64,000 nt of DNA from Liopterus haemorrhoidalis (taxonomy: Eukaryota; Arthropoda; Insecta; Coleoptera; Dytiscidae), in assembly GCA_963971575.1 (NCBI GenBank), contig OZ020618.1, forward strand, positions 7,008,501 to 7,072,500, written 5' to 3'. Under the pieces are notes generated by a model, which was not told where the DNA came from, did not search any database, and saw nothing but the letters and a program-made list of their open reading frames with translations. Shown piece after piece: positions 23,084 through 35,592 of the stretch (within the stretch, counting starts at the first letter, position 1; the number at the start of each line of letters is the position of its first letter). Position numbers and translations under genes: made by a program.

Positions 23084-23317
23084 GCCAACAGAGTGACCGA
23101 GGTCGTTAAATTGTGCAGTTCTGACTGGTTTGTGAGGTTGCTGATTTGATTCCCCGTTGGTGATATTATACGGGCGAAAATAATATGTTTACATTACTCC
23201 CATTTTCACAATCATTCACCCCTCATCCAGGTGTAGGATCTCGCCCCCTAGTATCAACGATTAGTTTCGTTGCAGAAATAGGCCGATGTATAATAAATAA
23301 AATAATAATAATAACAG
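23084..23317 (+). mobile_element. tRNA-derived SINE, full length
   Basis: Flanked by a perfect 10-bp duplication ATCAACTATA (23074-23083 and 23318-23327). The head (23084-23160) folds like a Leu/Ser-type tRNA: GCCAAC pairs with GTTGGT, the A-box region is AGTGACCGAGGTCGTTAAA, and the B-box region is GATTTGATTCCCC. A ~130-bp body (CACCCCTCATCCAGGTGTAG, GTTGCAGAAATAGGCCGATG) and an AATAATAAT tail follow. A 5'-truncated relative is at 52396-52556. Confidence 0.8.
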
Positions 23318-23859
23318 ATCAACTATAAAATTTAGCGTGAGGTGGTATACAAAATACTTGAAAATATGTAATACTCCACACAGCAGGGTGAATAATTTAT
23401 GTTCCAAAGTCAACCTGAGAGTGCCCAAAAAGAGAATTGAGATAATTTTAAATGTGAAAAATTGAAAAAAGAAATTATTTTATTTAATTAATAGAGCAAA
23501 GTATTTAAATATTTCTATTTAACAAAACATAAGTAAAATTTAACTGTATTTCTAAATTAATCTATTCCTAAATTACTTTCCTTCAAGCTTTCATAGTTTT
23601 GTATTTTATTTGATGTACAAAATTCAGAATTTCTTTTAATATTTATACGCACTTGTGAAAATCAATAGTAGATAATTTTTAAAGCATGTTTCATGTACGT
23701 ATAACAGTGTAGTTACAGGGGGACTCAATTTACGTTGCGGATTTTAAAAATCCCCATTACGATGCTACGTAAACCGGATACCAGTTTCCCATTGATCTAT
23801 TGATGTATTATGTGGAAGATAATTTATTTAAAAAAATAAAAAATATTTTAGGTTCGAAT

Positions 23860-24110
23860 TTAAGCTATTCCAAACCTTTAAGCGGAACCTAATGGAATTT
23901 TAATTTACTTAAATTGTTATGAGCTAATTTTTCAATGTTTGAAGTTGGCTTTTGCTAAACAAAATGTTCAAAAGCTTCAATCAAATATTAAAAGGTACTA
24001 GAATTAAAAATCTAGTTTCGGCACTTAAACTAAAAAAAACTATAGAATTTTTAAATTATCGTGGTTAAAATTATGTCCCTTGAAGGATAGATAGAAAAGT
24101 GTTTTTTGAA
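23860..24110 (+). mobile_element. Fragment of the AAACGTTTAGGCGGAACTA MITE family
   Basis: It contains TAAGCTATTCCAAACCTTTA then AGCGGAACCTAATGG, the family's left end, and a later AATCTAGTTTCGGC. Fragments of the same family are at 21700 and 30510. Confidence 0.45.
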
Positions 24111-25149
24111 AATCCCTGACGAATTTGACTCACAGAGGATGACACTATTTTTTCGATTAATTTTTACATTTTTGATAAAATATATTTTATGATGTTAGAT
24201 ATCAAATGAAAGTTCTGAGTACTTAATTGCAAAATAAAACATCTTTCGTCCTAAATACTATGTCCAGAGGGGTTAATTTAAAAATCTGAATAATTTAGAA
24301 TATTGCACATTAATGAAATTCGGAATAGTACCCTTGAAGTTATTGATGAGATTATTTTTACTTATTATTATTTCTTTGATCACTTTTGATCAAATTTTTA
24401 ATAATTAAATATATAAATAAAATAATAAATAATTTTAATTTTTTGTGGTTTATCTTCAAGGGTCTTCAAGGGTCTATTAAGAAATGAAAAGTAATTTTTA
24501 AAAAACTTGTTGACGTTTTTGCTGACTTTCTGACGTACATTTTGAATTTGTTCAAAAATACTTTAAAAAATTGTGTCTATTATCTTAAGGGGTCAGCCCA
24601 AAAAACTGAAAAAAAAATACACATGATTACCAACCGAAATAGCACAAACAGAATTTTTGATCAAATGTTTTTTCGAAAGTTTTTTTTTTATACTAAAAAT
24701 GTTTTTTAATTTAATATGTTGTTGAATACAAATTTTGTACTGATTAAAAGACGAAATTTATAAAAATTGAAGCAATGCACATATACATGAACCGAAATAG
24801 TACAAACATAATTTTTAGTTAGTTTTGAAAAGATGTCTTTTTTTAAGTTTTGTATTACTTAGAGTCAAAGACGAAAATAAGAAAAACTAAAGGAGTAAGG
24901 CACATGTATATGAATCAAAATAGAACAAATTAAATTTTAGATCTGATTATTTTTGGAAAAATGTCATATTTTTTTGAAATATTTAAAAAAACATTTTTTA
25001 ATTTCATGTATTATAAAATTAAAATTTGATACATAGTTAGAATAAAAGACAAAAATTATAAAAAAATTAGTTATGCACATGTATGAATCGAAATAATTCA
25101 AACAGAATTTCGGAAAGATGTCAATTTTCTTGAAATTTTGAAAAAATAT

Positions 25150-25760
25150 TTTTTTAAATTGTATGTATTATTAAATTAAAGTTAGTACTCAGATTAATAG
25201 GGTTATTCTGAACTATTATTCGGTGGAAAAAAACAATATAACGTAAATGTGTTAGAATTTACGGCGGTGTAATTATCAAAGACCCTATCTTATAATACGC
25301 ACATCTAGACATATTTTTAATATTACAATGGAGTTGAAATGTTCTGAATATTACCCTAAGCCAAAAATTTAAAAAAAAAAATTGAAAAATAAAAAAATAT
25401 CTTTTTTAATTGCATGTATTATTAAATTAAAATTAGTACTCAGATTAATAGGGTTATTCTGAACTAGATATGTTATACGGTGGTAAAAAATATAACGTAA
25501 ATAAGTTAGCATTTACAGCGATGTAATTACAAAGACTCTATCTTATAACACGCATATCTGGATAGATTTTTACCATTACACTGGTGTTAAAATGTTCTGA
25601 ATATTACCCCAGGAAGAATATATAAAAAATGCGACTAAAATTATGTTAGCATTTACGGCGGTGTAATTGTCAAAAACCCTGTCTTATGGTCACATATTTA
25701 ATATTTCAGTGTTGTTAAAATGTACAGAATATTACCCTAAGACGAAAATTATTTTTATTA
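25150..25760 (+). repeat. ~251-bp tandem repeat, 2.5 units
   Basis: GGGTTATTCTGAACTA occurs at about 25200 and 25451. The linked motif TTACGGCGGTGTAATT is at about 25261, 25514 (variant) and 25654, and CTGAATATTACCC closes each unit. A reverse-oriented relative lies at about 54825-54935. Confidence 0.6.
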
Positions 25761-25799
25761 AATGAACATGTGAAAATTCAACCGTCACATCAATTTTTT

Positions 25800-27100
25800 A
25801 TATTTGACTGCAAATCCCAGACTAACCGTGAGGACCTGGGTTCGACCCCTATAGCCCATGCCTGCATTTAGACCCAACGTTTATGAAAAATCCTTTATCA
25901 ATTGCATATATTGACAAAGAGAATTAGCAAACATAGTTCGTTAAGAGAATCAATTAATGTCATGACAATTAAAACGCATTTGTAAATTTGATGGAAATGA
26001 AAAATTAACACAATTAAAAGTTGAAAATTTAATAATAAATCGTAAAATTTTTGATAAAAAATAAAAAAGATGACAAATAGACAAATACAAATGAAACTAA
26101 CAAAAAAATATGAGAATTTTTATAAGTCTTATATTCTTTTCGTTAACATACAGTTACCTGTGTTTCACAAAGTTTTAAATTCTTGTGAACAAAAATTGAC
26201 GAAAGAAACACACAGATTTAATCTTCGCGCAGTGTCACTTCATATGGTGCGAGATACGTTGTCGCGCTACGAAGAAATTTTAAAGTTATTTTTATCCATT
26301 CGTCTCCTACTTGCTTCGTCTCACCTACCTCTTACAACTATTCCTATACCTTGAATCTCAACAATGATAACATCGAAAAATATTTTTACTTACTATCGAC
26401 CTCTGAACTTTTGCCAAATTATATAATTATGACAATGAATTAATAGTAATTAAAATATATTATTGTAATATAGGTAATTTTTTACTTTTTTAACAATGAC
26501 AAAATTGTTAAATAGTTAATTTTATTGTGGTATCTATTAACAAAATTGTTAATAGATATTGATTTTAACACCCACAAAATCTTTAATCATGAATCGATGT
26601 TAAAATTAAGAAAAATATTTCGCCCACTGATACATTTTTGACGTCTTGATCACTTGTTAAAAATTCTTAGTATTGATCAACAAAAAATATGTTTGCCAGT
26701 TTATCAGATGTAATCTTAGCATAACATATTGACCAGGGGCGCACACAGAGGGGTGGTACAGTGGGTCTAGACCGCCCCTAAGATTTAAGGCGACTGTAAT
26801 TATACCATAATAAGTAAAAAAGTTCAAAATATAGTGGATATATATAAACATACGAAATTTATTTTTATGAAACTTCATAACATCAGTATCAATTATTTAA
26901 GAATTTCTACTGCATTTATCAAAATGTATTAGTAAGTTGTTTTAACATTTAAAGAAGAGTTCAAAAATGTTTGTAAGTGACAAATACGTGTTTTACCAGC
27001 CTAAAGTTACGGACTGCCCCTAAAAAAATCTGTCTATTTCTATAATATAGAAATATTGGTATACTATTTTACTTTTTAAATAATGCAATACATAGACTTC
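25800..27100. other. AT-rich DNA, no gene recognised
   Basis: An open frame at 26070-26354 (94 codons) has no recognisable domain and low-complexity leader sequence. 26737-26790 holds a fragment similar to hAT GGGGCGCAC-type ends. Confidence 0.4.
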
Positions 27101-27102
27101 AT

Positions 27103-28110
27103 AGGGTTTTGTAGGTATGACCAAAAAACCCTTATACCGTCATTTTGTCGTCTATCTGTCTGTCTGTTCGGTAAAAATTGTAGCCAAACGGCTAAACCTA
27201 GAGAGTTTAAATTTGGCATGCTTATACAACTCTTTGATCCGCACATATGAAAAATACTAAAACATCTAAAAAACATATCCCCCTAAAAATATTAACAAAT
27301 ATGTGCTCATCGAAAAAAAAATATTTTTTTTAAATTCTGAGTAGGGTATCAAATGAAAGCCCACGATCAAATTTTTACTTTTGCACGATTTGTAAGAGAT
27401 TTTTGCCAAAATTGTGCAAAAAAAAATTGTCCCACACCCTGTAGCCCAGATGGTTTAAAGTAAAAATCTGAAAAAATTCTAAGTAATATACATTGGTGTG
27501 AACCGGAATAGTACAACAGGAATTTTTGATCAGATTATGTTTTTGAAAAAAAACGCATTTTTTGTGTTTTTAACTAAAATATATAAAATATTTAATCCGC
27601 TATTTAAGACAGTAAACGAGTGAACATCCGTAGTCCAGTGGTAACGTTCTCGCTTCGTAAGTTGCAAACTACTGTTCCCCGTCCATTTTTATTTTTTCTG
27701 TTTTTTTTTGCATTTTTATTTTGTTTAAATTATGTTATCAAAATTCTAGTCATATTTTGGCAAGTGTTGCATTTAATTTTTAAAAGCATAAATTTAATAA
27801 CCAGTGGAAAGTGTTAAAATTATAATTTAATTCTATGTTTGAATGTATACGAAATCAGAGGGGCGGAGTTTATGACTTAAACAACCAATGGAAGCCGTAG
27901 GCGCAATTTTCAAAATATTAATGAGCCTTGCTATATAAAAAAATACTACAAATATTTAGAAACCCAAATAATGGTATTAGGGCATTCGAATTAAAATTAA
28001 TAAAAAAATATTTTACCATAAAATTTGTTTTGGCATCCCAAATAATCATCATTCATTTACTAAATACCTGCGAAACCCTGAAATGTGTGAAAATTCACAC
28101 TACACATCAA
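27103..28110 (+). mobile_element. Family 1 element, copy 2
   Basis: It starts AGGGTTTTGTAGGTATGACC and ends CTGCGAAACCCTGAAATGTG followed by the palindrome GTGAAAATTCAC and CTACACATCAA. In the slot at about 27628-27685 is a Gly/Glu-tRNA-like A region (TAGTCCAGTGGTAACGTTCT) unlike the sequence in the same slot of other copies. Confidence 0.7.
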
Positions 28111-29346
28111 TTTTTTCTAACGGTCATCGTCCAAATAAAACCTCCTCAAGTACACCACGGGGGTCATTCTTTTAAAACTCATTATTTCTAAAAATTATTC
28201 ATAGCTATAAAATTGTTAATAAAATTTTTGAAAAATACTGTTAAATAAATTAATTAATTAATTAAAAATATGTAGAAAGGCGTGTACTGATTCTTTTGAC
28301 TGAAACGAAATATTCTCGCGCTTGGTTAATGCACCATAAAAAAGAAGTCAACGAATTAATTATTTAAAAGACGCCAATTTTAGCAGGTCACTAACATACA
28401 ACTTCCTCGAACAGCTTATAAATAAACTATTATGCTTTACAGTAACTAGAACCTCTTTATCAATTGACTGAATATGGATTTAAAGTTAGATGGATAACGC
28501 TTTCGCCTATTATACTTTTAATTTAATAATTCGGTTCATAGAGTTGATTTTTACACGGTCTGATAACAGCGCTGTAATTCAATCATGGACTTCCGTGCAT
28601 TGACACTCAACATGCATTCTCATTTTCAAGTCGAGCGACAATTATTTAATTGTCACATGTGTAAAAATCAGAAAAATCAAATAACTTTGAGCAAGTTCCA
28701 GAATTCATCGATTGACTAATCGATTGCATCGAAAATCTGTGAAACCGTTTCTTAATTCACCGATTTTTTTAATCGACGCGTTTCAAAGTTCGCCGATATA
28801 AAACCAATTAGCGATCGGTTCTATCGGATGAAAAGACCGATTAACTGATAGATGCAAGACCAACTCTATCAAGAAGTAAAGTTGGCCATGACTGAAGCAT
28901 AATTTAAATGAAATATATGCCGCTTTTTATCAATGATGAACGTGTAACATAAGAAACTATTTAACGCATAATGTTAAAAGTTTATATACATCAAACTTCT
29001 AACATTAACATTAACATTAAAACACTGACAACTGTCAAAATGAAGGAATATATTATTAGTACTTGAAATTCAAATAAGACCTGTGGATGCAGCTTGTGAT
29101 ATAATTATTAGTAAAAATGATGAAACTAATATTGAAAAATAGAAGCGAAGTGAGAATTTTTACACATTTCAGGGTTTCGCAGGTACAAAGTGATAAATTT
29201 CAAATTAGACGAATATATTATACAGGAAATTCTCGAAAGACTTGTAGTTGCAGTTACTGATGTACTAATTAGTAAATGTGTTGAAACTAATAAAAAATTG
29301 TTGTGAAGTGTGAATTTTCACATATTTCAATTTCTCAGGTATCTAG

Positions 29347-29800
29347 TAAAGTCACTAGATTATACAAAGTAGCGCAACGGCGGCCATACTGGGGCTAAAA
29401 ATGTCGCCAACACAAATTTTCAGTGATTCCAACAGTATAAAAATAAGAAACTAGTACTACCAAAATTTTTATTTTAAACATTGTAATCACGATTTTTTTA
29501 ATCAAAGATGCACTATAACAAAATTGTGGTACAATTTCATTTTTTTTATATTTTTATTAAATAAAATGGATATAATATATAAATTTAAATGAAACTTAAC
29601 CTTAAATATTCAAACCGCTAACAGAGGAGGTTATTAAATTAGAGCGAGAAAGAGAGATGTGACAGCGCAGACGCAAACTTAAGAACGTAAAAATTGCTGC
29701 TTTAGTTTGCTTAATAGGGGAAGCAATGTTGCCAATCAAACCCTGGGTTCTATCGGCTTCTTCAAAGGCTTGCGCTACTTTGTATAATCCAGTGACTTTA
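29347..29800. mobile_element. Complete hAT-type element (454 bp)
   Basis: 31-bp terminal inverted repeats beginning TAAAGTCACTAGATTATACA, with a perfect 8-bp duplication GTATCTAG at 29339-29346 and 29801-29808. No transposase. Related pieces are at 3667-3900 and about 63000-63180. Confidence 0.8.
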
Positions 29801-29809
29801 GTATCTAGT

Positions 29810-31300
29810 ACCCAAGTTAATGCAGCATGCTTTTATATAATTTAGCTATGAATTAAATTTTGTCAAAAACAAAAAAACTGCAATATTATCCAAACATAAA
29901 ATCTGATCAAAAATTCCTGTAGTACGTTTCCGGTTTAGATGAATGTACATTACTTATTTTTTTTCAGATTTTTAGTTTAACCCCTTTGCGTTAAAGGGTG
30001 TGAGACAGTAATTTTTTTACTACATTTTTAGAAAAATCATTTCCACACTAGTGTGTAAATGCACTCCATTACATAACTGAAAATAGTTAGGTAAGTAAGT
30101 CTTTTCCTTAACAGAAGTAGAAAAAATAATAATGGACACTCCAACATGGTGCTCCAACATATTACGTGGATTTCATCCGCGAACGCACCTATTGTTTAGA
30201 AATTTACATTTATAATTTGTGACAACAGGTGTTTTAAAGTATCGAATTCATATAATTATGGGTCAAATCCAAATCTAAAATACTGTGCCAATTTCTTTTT
30301 TGGGTTACTATGTAACCAAATTATTTGTCCTTACAATTATAAATTGAATTAATAAATATCTGATAAATGAGTTCCAGGCAGATCCAGAAAAAAATGGACA
30401 CCAAAATATAAAGCTTAATCATTAGATTAAAGAAGAAGAAGAAGTTTAAGGATCTGTAAATATATCGCAACCCCCTAAAATATATAATGTTTATATCTAA
30501 TAATAGTTATAGGCTGTTCCAAACGTTTAAGCGGAACTAAATGGAATTTTTATTTTTGAGGTTGAAACTCAGATCAACAGATGGAAAGTAGTCGCAAGGC
30601 CACTTTATCCATTAGGCATTTTAGACCCAGTGTCTAGGGCCTACGAAAAGATTAACAAAAATCATCGTTCAAACAAAAGTATTGGCACGACGGCTATTGA
30701 ATACAAGAATGCTTAGAGCAAAAGTCGACACAACAGAATGTAAGAAGAGTCAAAAGTCGTAAAATTCTCAATATTTACTTTTAGAAAAGCTTTAGCAATG
30801 AAAAAAAAAACTTGACAAATCCGAAACACATAAAAAAAAAACTAAGCTACCACGAACAAAAAAAAAAACATTGCAGATTTCAAAAGAGCTTAAGAGCCAT
30901 AATTGAGGGGTAATATAAAAAACGTGATTTTTCACAGTAATGCTATTTTGAGATAATTGCAAAAAAATATTACAAACCTGTTTGCAATAAGATGGGAACC
31001 AAATTTCTGATCCACATATTTTTAAGGTTCCAAATAATGAATTCAAACATGTCAGCAAACAAGGGAGCAAAACAAGCCTTGGCTTCAGCTCCTTGATTTT
31101 CTAATTATAATAATAATGTCATTAATCAGCAAAAATACCAACAAACGATTATTTAAATTTTCGAACACGTTTCGAATGGACTTTAACAACACTTTGTGGA
31201 CAAATAATGGTTTAAATGGACGAAACAAGGAAAAGTCTGATTTGAATGAATGTTTATTAACAAAAATAAGTCTAAATTATTTTATTTATTCTTTTTTATT
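29810..31300. other. Repeat fragments, no gene
   Basis: Contains a fragment of a family 1 interior at 29820-30060, the left end of the AAACGTTTA MITE at 30510, and a GGGCCTACGA-type hAT piece at 30625-30680. Open frames on both strands at 30792-31442 overlap and lack domains. Confidence 0.4.
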
Positions 31301-31311
31301 ATTATTATTTA

Positions 31312-32001
31312 CAGGCTTTTTCAAACGTTTAGACGGAACTAAATGGGAATTTAGTTCTTTTAGGTTGTCACGAGAAGGGACTTTGCTTGAGTTATTTCAT
31401 GTTTCAAGTTTGGTATGTGAAAATTTTAAATTCCACCAGTGAAACCATGGAAACGAATGACATTTATGTATTTCAATATTTTTTTTATATATTTTGAAGA
31501 CAAAGAAAAATAAATAAATGGGAAATTTTTATTATGTATGACAAAAATTAAAATGCAATGAAAATGATATTTTTTAATGAAAATCAATTTAGTATAGAAT
31601 TTGCAATGCGAGCAGTGGCGCGCCAACGAAATTTGCCGCCCGGGTGCAAGACTTTATTTGCCGCCCCTCCGTATGTCGACAATAAAACACAATAAAATTT
31701 TAAATGTATCTATATAATCTCATATTTTTAAATCCATTTGAAAATTATTATTTGACTGTAAAAAATAACAAAAAAAACTCACATTTTAAATAACATTATT
31801 AAACAACGATTGACGAGGCTTTTTGTCGCCCCTGAAATTTGCCGCCCGTGTGCGGTGCACTCCTTGCACCCTCGGGTTGGCGCGCCCCTGAATGCGAGTA
31901 TGATTTACAAAGCTTAAACAGAATGACCAAAAGTCCGAAATAATAGATAAAAATTACTAGATTTCAAAATATAGTTCCGCCTAAACGTTTGAAATAGTCT
32001 A
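31312..32001. mobile_element. TA-flanked MITE (AAACGTTTAGGCGGAAC ends) with a nested hAT
   Basis: Left end CAGGCTTTTTCAAACGTTTA, right end complementary (GTTCCGCCTAAACGTTTG then AAATAGTCTA), TA on both sides. The hAT at 31613-31890 sits inside. A same-family copy is at 52204-52734. TA duplication suggests Tc1/mariner mobilisation. Confidence 0.65.
31613..31890. mobile_element. hAT element with GGCGCGCC ends (278 bp)
   Basis: Ends CAGTGGCGCGCCAAC and GTTGGCGCGCCCCTG. Perfect 8-bp duplication AATGCGAG at 31605-31612 and 31891-31898. GCCGCCC-rich ends, AT-rich centre, no protein. Confidence 0.85.
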
Positions 32002-32633
32002 TATTTTATAAGTTCATCAAAAATTCAAAAAATATAAAAACGCACTTGAATTTTTTTATATTTTTGTTTGTTCTTTTTTGCCATTTTAGATGATACAACA
32101 CACGTTTTTGATTAATTCAATGATTTTATTTTATTTAACTACAAGGAAGACACTCAGTGCCGCAATGATCGTTTGCGCCCGCCCGTAGGCAAGACTTAAT
32201 TCAGCGCCCCTAGGTAGGGCCGTTACTAGTTTTTTTCGAATCCTGGGTAAAATTTTATAATTGGGTTCTCCTAAACATATAATATAAAGTGATGTCCTGA
32301 AAACAAAAAGGTCCTAACCTCTAAAATATGAGTGGTGACCTAAGAAAAAATTGATGTGAAGTGTGAATATTCACACATTTCAGGGTTTCGCAGGTATATA
32401 ATAAGTGAAGGCGGTATGCTGAGTGTGTAGGACAAATTTTACTTTATAGTAATCACGGCAAAATGAACGATATTTTTAAAATAATTTATCGTCTGTTAAT
32501 CATATAATAAGGTTATTAAATTTACGCTCTTAAAAATTAAATACAACATTTGTCAAAATATAACTAGAATTTTGACAAAATAATTTCAACATAATAAAAA
32601 TGCAAAAAAAAACAGAAAAAATAAAACTCACTC

Positions 32634-32719
32634 CGTCCGTACTCGAACTCGAAACCCTTCGTTTTCCAGAGAATTTTAGCTTCCGACACCAGCGCTCTAA
32701 CGCGTTGCGCCATCGGACG
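32634..32719 (-). other. tRNA-like module inside family 1 copy 3
   Basis: On the minus strand, CGTCCG at the start pairs with CGGACG at the end as an acceptor-like stem. An A-box-like TGGCGCAACGCGTTAGAGCG follows the first arm, and TTTCGAGTTCGAGTAC lies where a T arm should be. It is 86 nt, but the T stem and anticodon arm do not fold canonically, so I regard it as tRNA-derived rather than a functional tRNA. Confidence 0.5.
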
Positions 32720-33198
32720 CTTTGTATATGAGTGTCTTACATTGGTATAACTTTTGTACTTTGTGAACCAAAAACCACAAAAAATGCGTTATTTTCTGAA
32801 AACATATTCTGATCAAAAATTCCTGTTGTACTATTTCGGTTCACACCAATATACATTACTTGGAATTTTTTTAGATTTTTAGTTTAAACCATCTGGGCTA
32901 CAGGGTGTGGGACAAAAATTTTTTTGCACAATTTTGGCAAAAATCGCATCAAAATAATTTATTTTGCAAAAATAAAAATTTGATCGTTAATCCACGTACT
33001 AAGGGCTTTCATTTGATACCCTACTCAGAATTAAAAAAAAATATTTTTGTTTTCGATGAGCACATATTTGTTTATATTTTTAGGGGGGTATGTTTTTTAG
33101 ATGTTTTAGTATTTTTCCTATGTGCGGGTCAAAGAGTTGTATAAGCATGCCAAATTTCAACTCTCTAGGTTTAGCCGTTTGGCTACAATTTTAACCGA

Positions 33199-33271
<73 letters not shown>
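33199..33271 (+). repeat. ACAG microsatellite, about 18 units
   Basis: Uninterrupted ACAG/AGAC repeat. The same place in the other family 1 copies holds only three or four units, so it expanded in this copy. Confidence 0.9.
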
Positions 33272-33272
<1 letters not shown>

Positions 33273-33959
33273 GACAAAATGACGGTATAAGGGTTTTTTG
33301 GTCATACCTACAAAACCCTAAAAAGATCCTCACTTCTAAAAAATACAAGTGATGACCAAAAAAAGGTCCTCACTTCTAAAATCCAAGTAATGACAAATTA
33401 TTAATTTGGTGATCGCATACACCGCATGCCCTAAATGCCCTCTTCCGCCGGCCCTGAAGACACTGATACCAATATCTCAGTTTTTAATTTTGTATGACGA
33501 ATCACGTTTTAGGGCCTACGAAATTTTTAGGGCCCACGATGATTTAATTTAATATATTTAACAAAGAAAACATTGATACCAATATCTCAGCTTTGAATTT
33601 TTTCTGACAAAACATGTTTAGACTGTTACCTTTTCAATTAGGTGGCCAAAAGTTATACTTGGTTCAAGATCCATATGTTCTCGAGCCCTGGTCTAGGGCC
33701 TACAAAATTTTTAGGCCCTACGACACGATTTACTACAAATTTTCAATGTTGAAACAAAATTTGTCTGGTAATCGAATACAATGGTGCCTAGGGCAGTGAA
33801 TTTTGAAAAAAAAACGAGATGAAAATATTTTTTGAACAAGATAAAAATGTTCATTTTGTTTATTTGTTGGAAGATAAAATATGGTGTGCTAAACTAGCTT
33901 ACTTATCTGATGTTTTTGTTATTTTTAATAACATAAATTTTGCAGGGGCCGAAAGAAAA

Positions 33960-34815
33960 TATGTTAAACTCAACAGATAAACTGGTGGGATTACAAAAAA
34001 AAAATAACTTTATGGAAGAACAAAGCACAGTAAGGTAATTTGGAAAAGTTTGAGTCACTTCCAAAAGACTCCTATAAAACTATTCATAAAATTGTTATTG
34101 ACTATTTGACAACACTAGAGGAGAGAATTATTCATTACTTCCCAAATTTAGATAAAAAAAAAAATTGATTGGGTTCGTAATCCATTTGTGATAACGAATA
34201 CGTCTGTATATGAATTATCTTTGAATGAAGAAGAAGAACTATTTTCGCTTTGTAATAATCGAGATTTAATTTAAAAAATTTTGGAAGAGTCAATTAATTC
34301 ATTTTGGATTAACATTAGATGCGATTATCCCATAATAGCCAAAAAAGCTTTAAAAATATTATTACAATTTTCTACTACTTATTTGTGTAGGGTGACCATT
34401 CGTCCCGCATTTTAACATTTTTTCCCGCATTAAGATGCGTCCCGCAAAAGTCCCGCATTGTCCCGCATTTTGGATTTGGGAGGTGAGGACTTTTTTTTTG
34501 CTCTTCACTTGGATTTGGGAGGTGAAGACTTTTTTTTTGCTCTTCACTTGAATTTTGGGAGATGAGGACCTTTTTTTTGCTCTTCACTTGGATTTGGGAG
34601 ATGAGGACCTTTTTTTTGCTCCGTCCCGCATTGCCTTCTTAAGAAAATGGTCACCTTATATTTGTGCGAATTCGGATTTTCAGCATTAACCAATATAAAA
34701 ACGAAAAAAGATCGAGACTTCAAATGTAGATGACGAAATGGGAGTGGCATTATCATTTTTACGACCAAATATAAACGAAATTATCAAAAAACATCATGCT
34801 CAAATTTCGCATTAA
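33960..34815 (+). pseudogene. hAT transposase C-terminal remnant (ZBED5/SCAND3-like)
   Basis: After removal of the insertion at 34388-34658 the frame reads STTYLCEFGFSALTNIKTKK and ends ...NEIIKKHHAQISH stop at 34815. This is the conserved C-terminal end of Charlie-type hAT transposases (FSTTYLCE-x-GFSALTNIKTK). Upstream sequence is full of frameshifts and stops. A right terminal repeat GGTTGAGAATCACTG ends at 35033; the left one is not recognisable. Confidence 0.7.
34388..34658. mobile_element. hAT MITE 'TAGGGTGACCATT', copy 1
   Basis: Starts TAGGGTGACCATTCGTCCCG and ends in the complement (AAAATGGTCACCTTA). Perfect 8-bp duplication TATTTGTG at 34380-34387 and 34659-34666. Internal ~41-bp tandem units (TTGGGAGGTGAGGAC, TTTGCTCTTCACTTG). 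It interrupts the transposase between two codons of its FSTTYLC motif. Same family as 46308 and 51099. Confidence 0.9.
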
Positions 34816-35418
34816 ATGTATTCTTATAATTAATTTATAATTAATCAATCAATAAACATTCTGTTGTACTTATAGTACATATTATTTTATTTTACATTGA
34901 AAATTATTATCATAAACTGTTTTACACAGTGTATTATAGGTAAGTAAAATTCTTTTAAACTTATCTTATAGTGCCGCCAAATTTTGAAATTGTTAAAAGT
35001 GTACCGCGACAAAAAAAAGGTTGAGAATCACTGGCCTAGGGCCTAGTGAACCTTAATGCGGCCTTGAATGGGGATGTAAAATTAAATTTATTAATAAAAT
35101 AATTAAAAATATTTTTTTAAATGTATTGTTTTGTAAAAAATATATAATTTTCTGTATTGTACATGTATTTTTCTATGAGAGAAAAGACTTTGAGTATAAT
35201 TCTCTGCGATAACTGATTTAAAATTAGCTTGCCACAATCGTTGTTACGAAAAATGTTATGAAGCAAAGGGAAATAGCATTATTTTCGTCTATTTCACCGT
35301 TCATCCCCCTGATTATGGTAATGATTTCTTATTAAGGCGTGCGGGGTATGAGTATGGGTCTTGCATTTGTGAATTCTTGAACAGAGCGTCGTACCTCCCA
35401 CAGTAACCAACAAGGACG

Positions 35419-35428
35419 CCTTATTTGG
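35419..35428 (+). promoter_or_regulatory. CArG box (SRF site) of the actin gene
   Basis: CCTTATTTGG is a perfect CC(A/T)6GG. It lies ~92 bp upstream of the TATA box and ~115 bp upstream of the likely start site. CArG boxes driving muscle actin through SRF are well known in animals; use in this gene is inference. Confidence 0.7.
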
Positions 35429-35510
35429 GCGACGCTGAAGAGTTGCGTCGTTGTACACCTCAGACCTTACATGGACGCTCCGTACTATTTTCAGCACAGA
35501 GAACGGAGAG

Positions 35511-35548
35511 TATAAAATGCTAGTGCGCTAGGATTAGGAGTCACTCGC
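35511..35548 (+). promoter_or_regulatory. Actin core promoter: TATA box and initiator
   Basis: TATAAAA at 35511 is followed 30-32 bp later by TCACTC (35541-35546), close to the insect initiator TCAKTY, placing the start at about A35543. An E-box CAGCTG is at 35565 and another (CATTTG) at 35364. Confidence 0.7.
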
Positions 35549-35592
35549 AGCCTAGTAAGCTTAGCAGCTGAGTCCTTCCGTTTAGAAGCTAG
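35543..35592 (+). other. Probable noncoding leader exon of actin
   Basis: From the predicted start to a usable donor (CTAG/GTCAGT at 35593). The paired acceptor is TTTTTTCCAG at 37621-37630, giving a ~2.0-kb leader intron as in many insect actin genes. The exact donor is uncertain because no strong GTAAGT occurs in the first 150 nt. Confidence 0.4.

Larger units (their letters stand above)
32351..33320 (-). mobile_element. Family 1 element, copy 3 (with expanded microsatellite)
   Basis: Reverse-oriented full copy from TTGATGTGAAGTGTGAATAT to CATACCTACAAAACCCTA. It carries the best tRNA-like slot (32634-32719) and the longest microsatellite of the family (33199-33271). Confidence 0.75.

Noticed and set aside
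26070..26354. 94-codon plus-strand frame
   Set aside because: No domain, no splice context, no start context and no second copy. Length is within chance for this window.
32634..32719. Functional tRNA gene
   Set aside because: The acceptor-like stem and A box are suggestive, but the anticodon and T arms do not fold canonically and the sequence is inside a repeated transposon slot.
33122..33352. Frame encoding a (DRQT)n repeat
   Set aside because: Produced solely by the ACAG microsatellite in a family 1 transposon copy.
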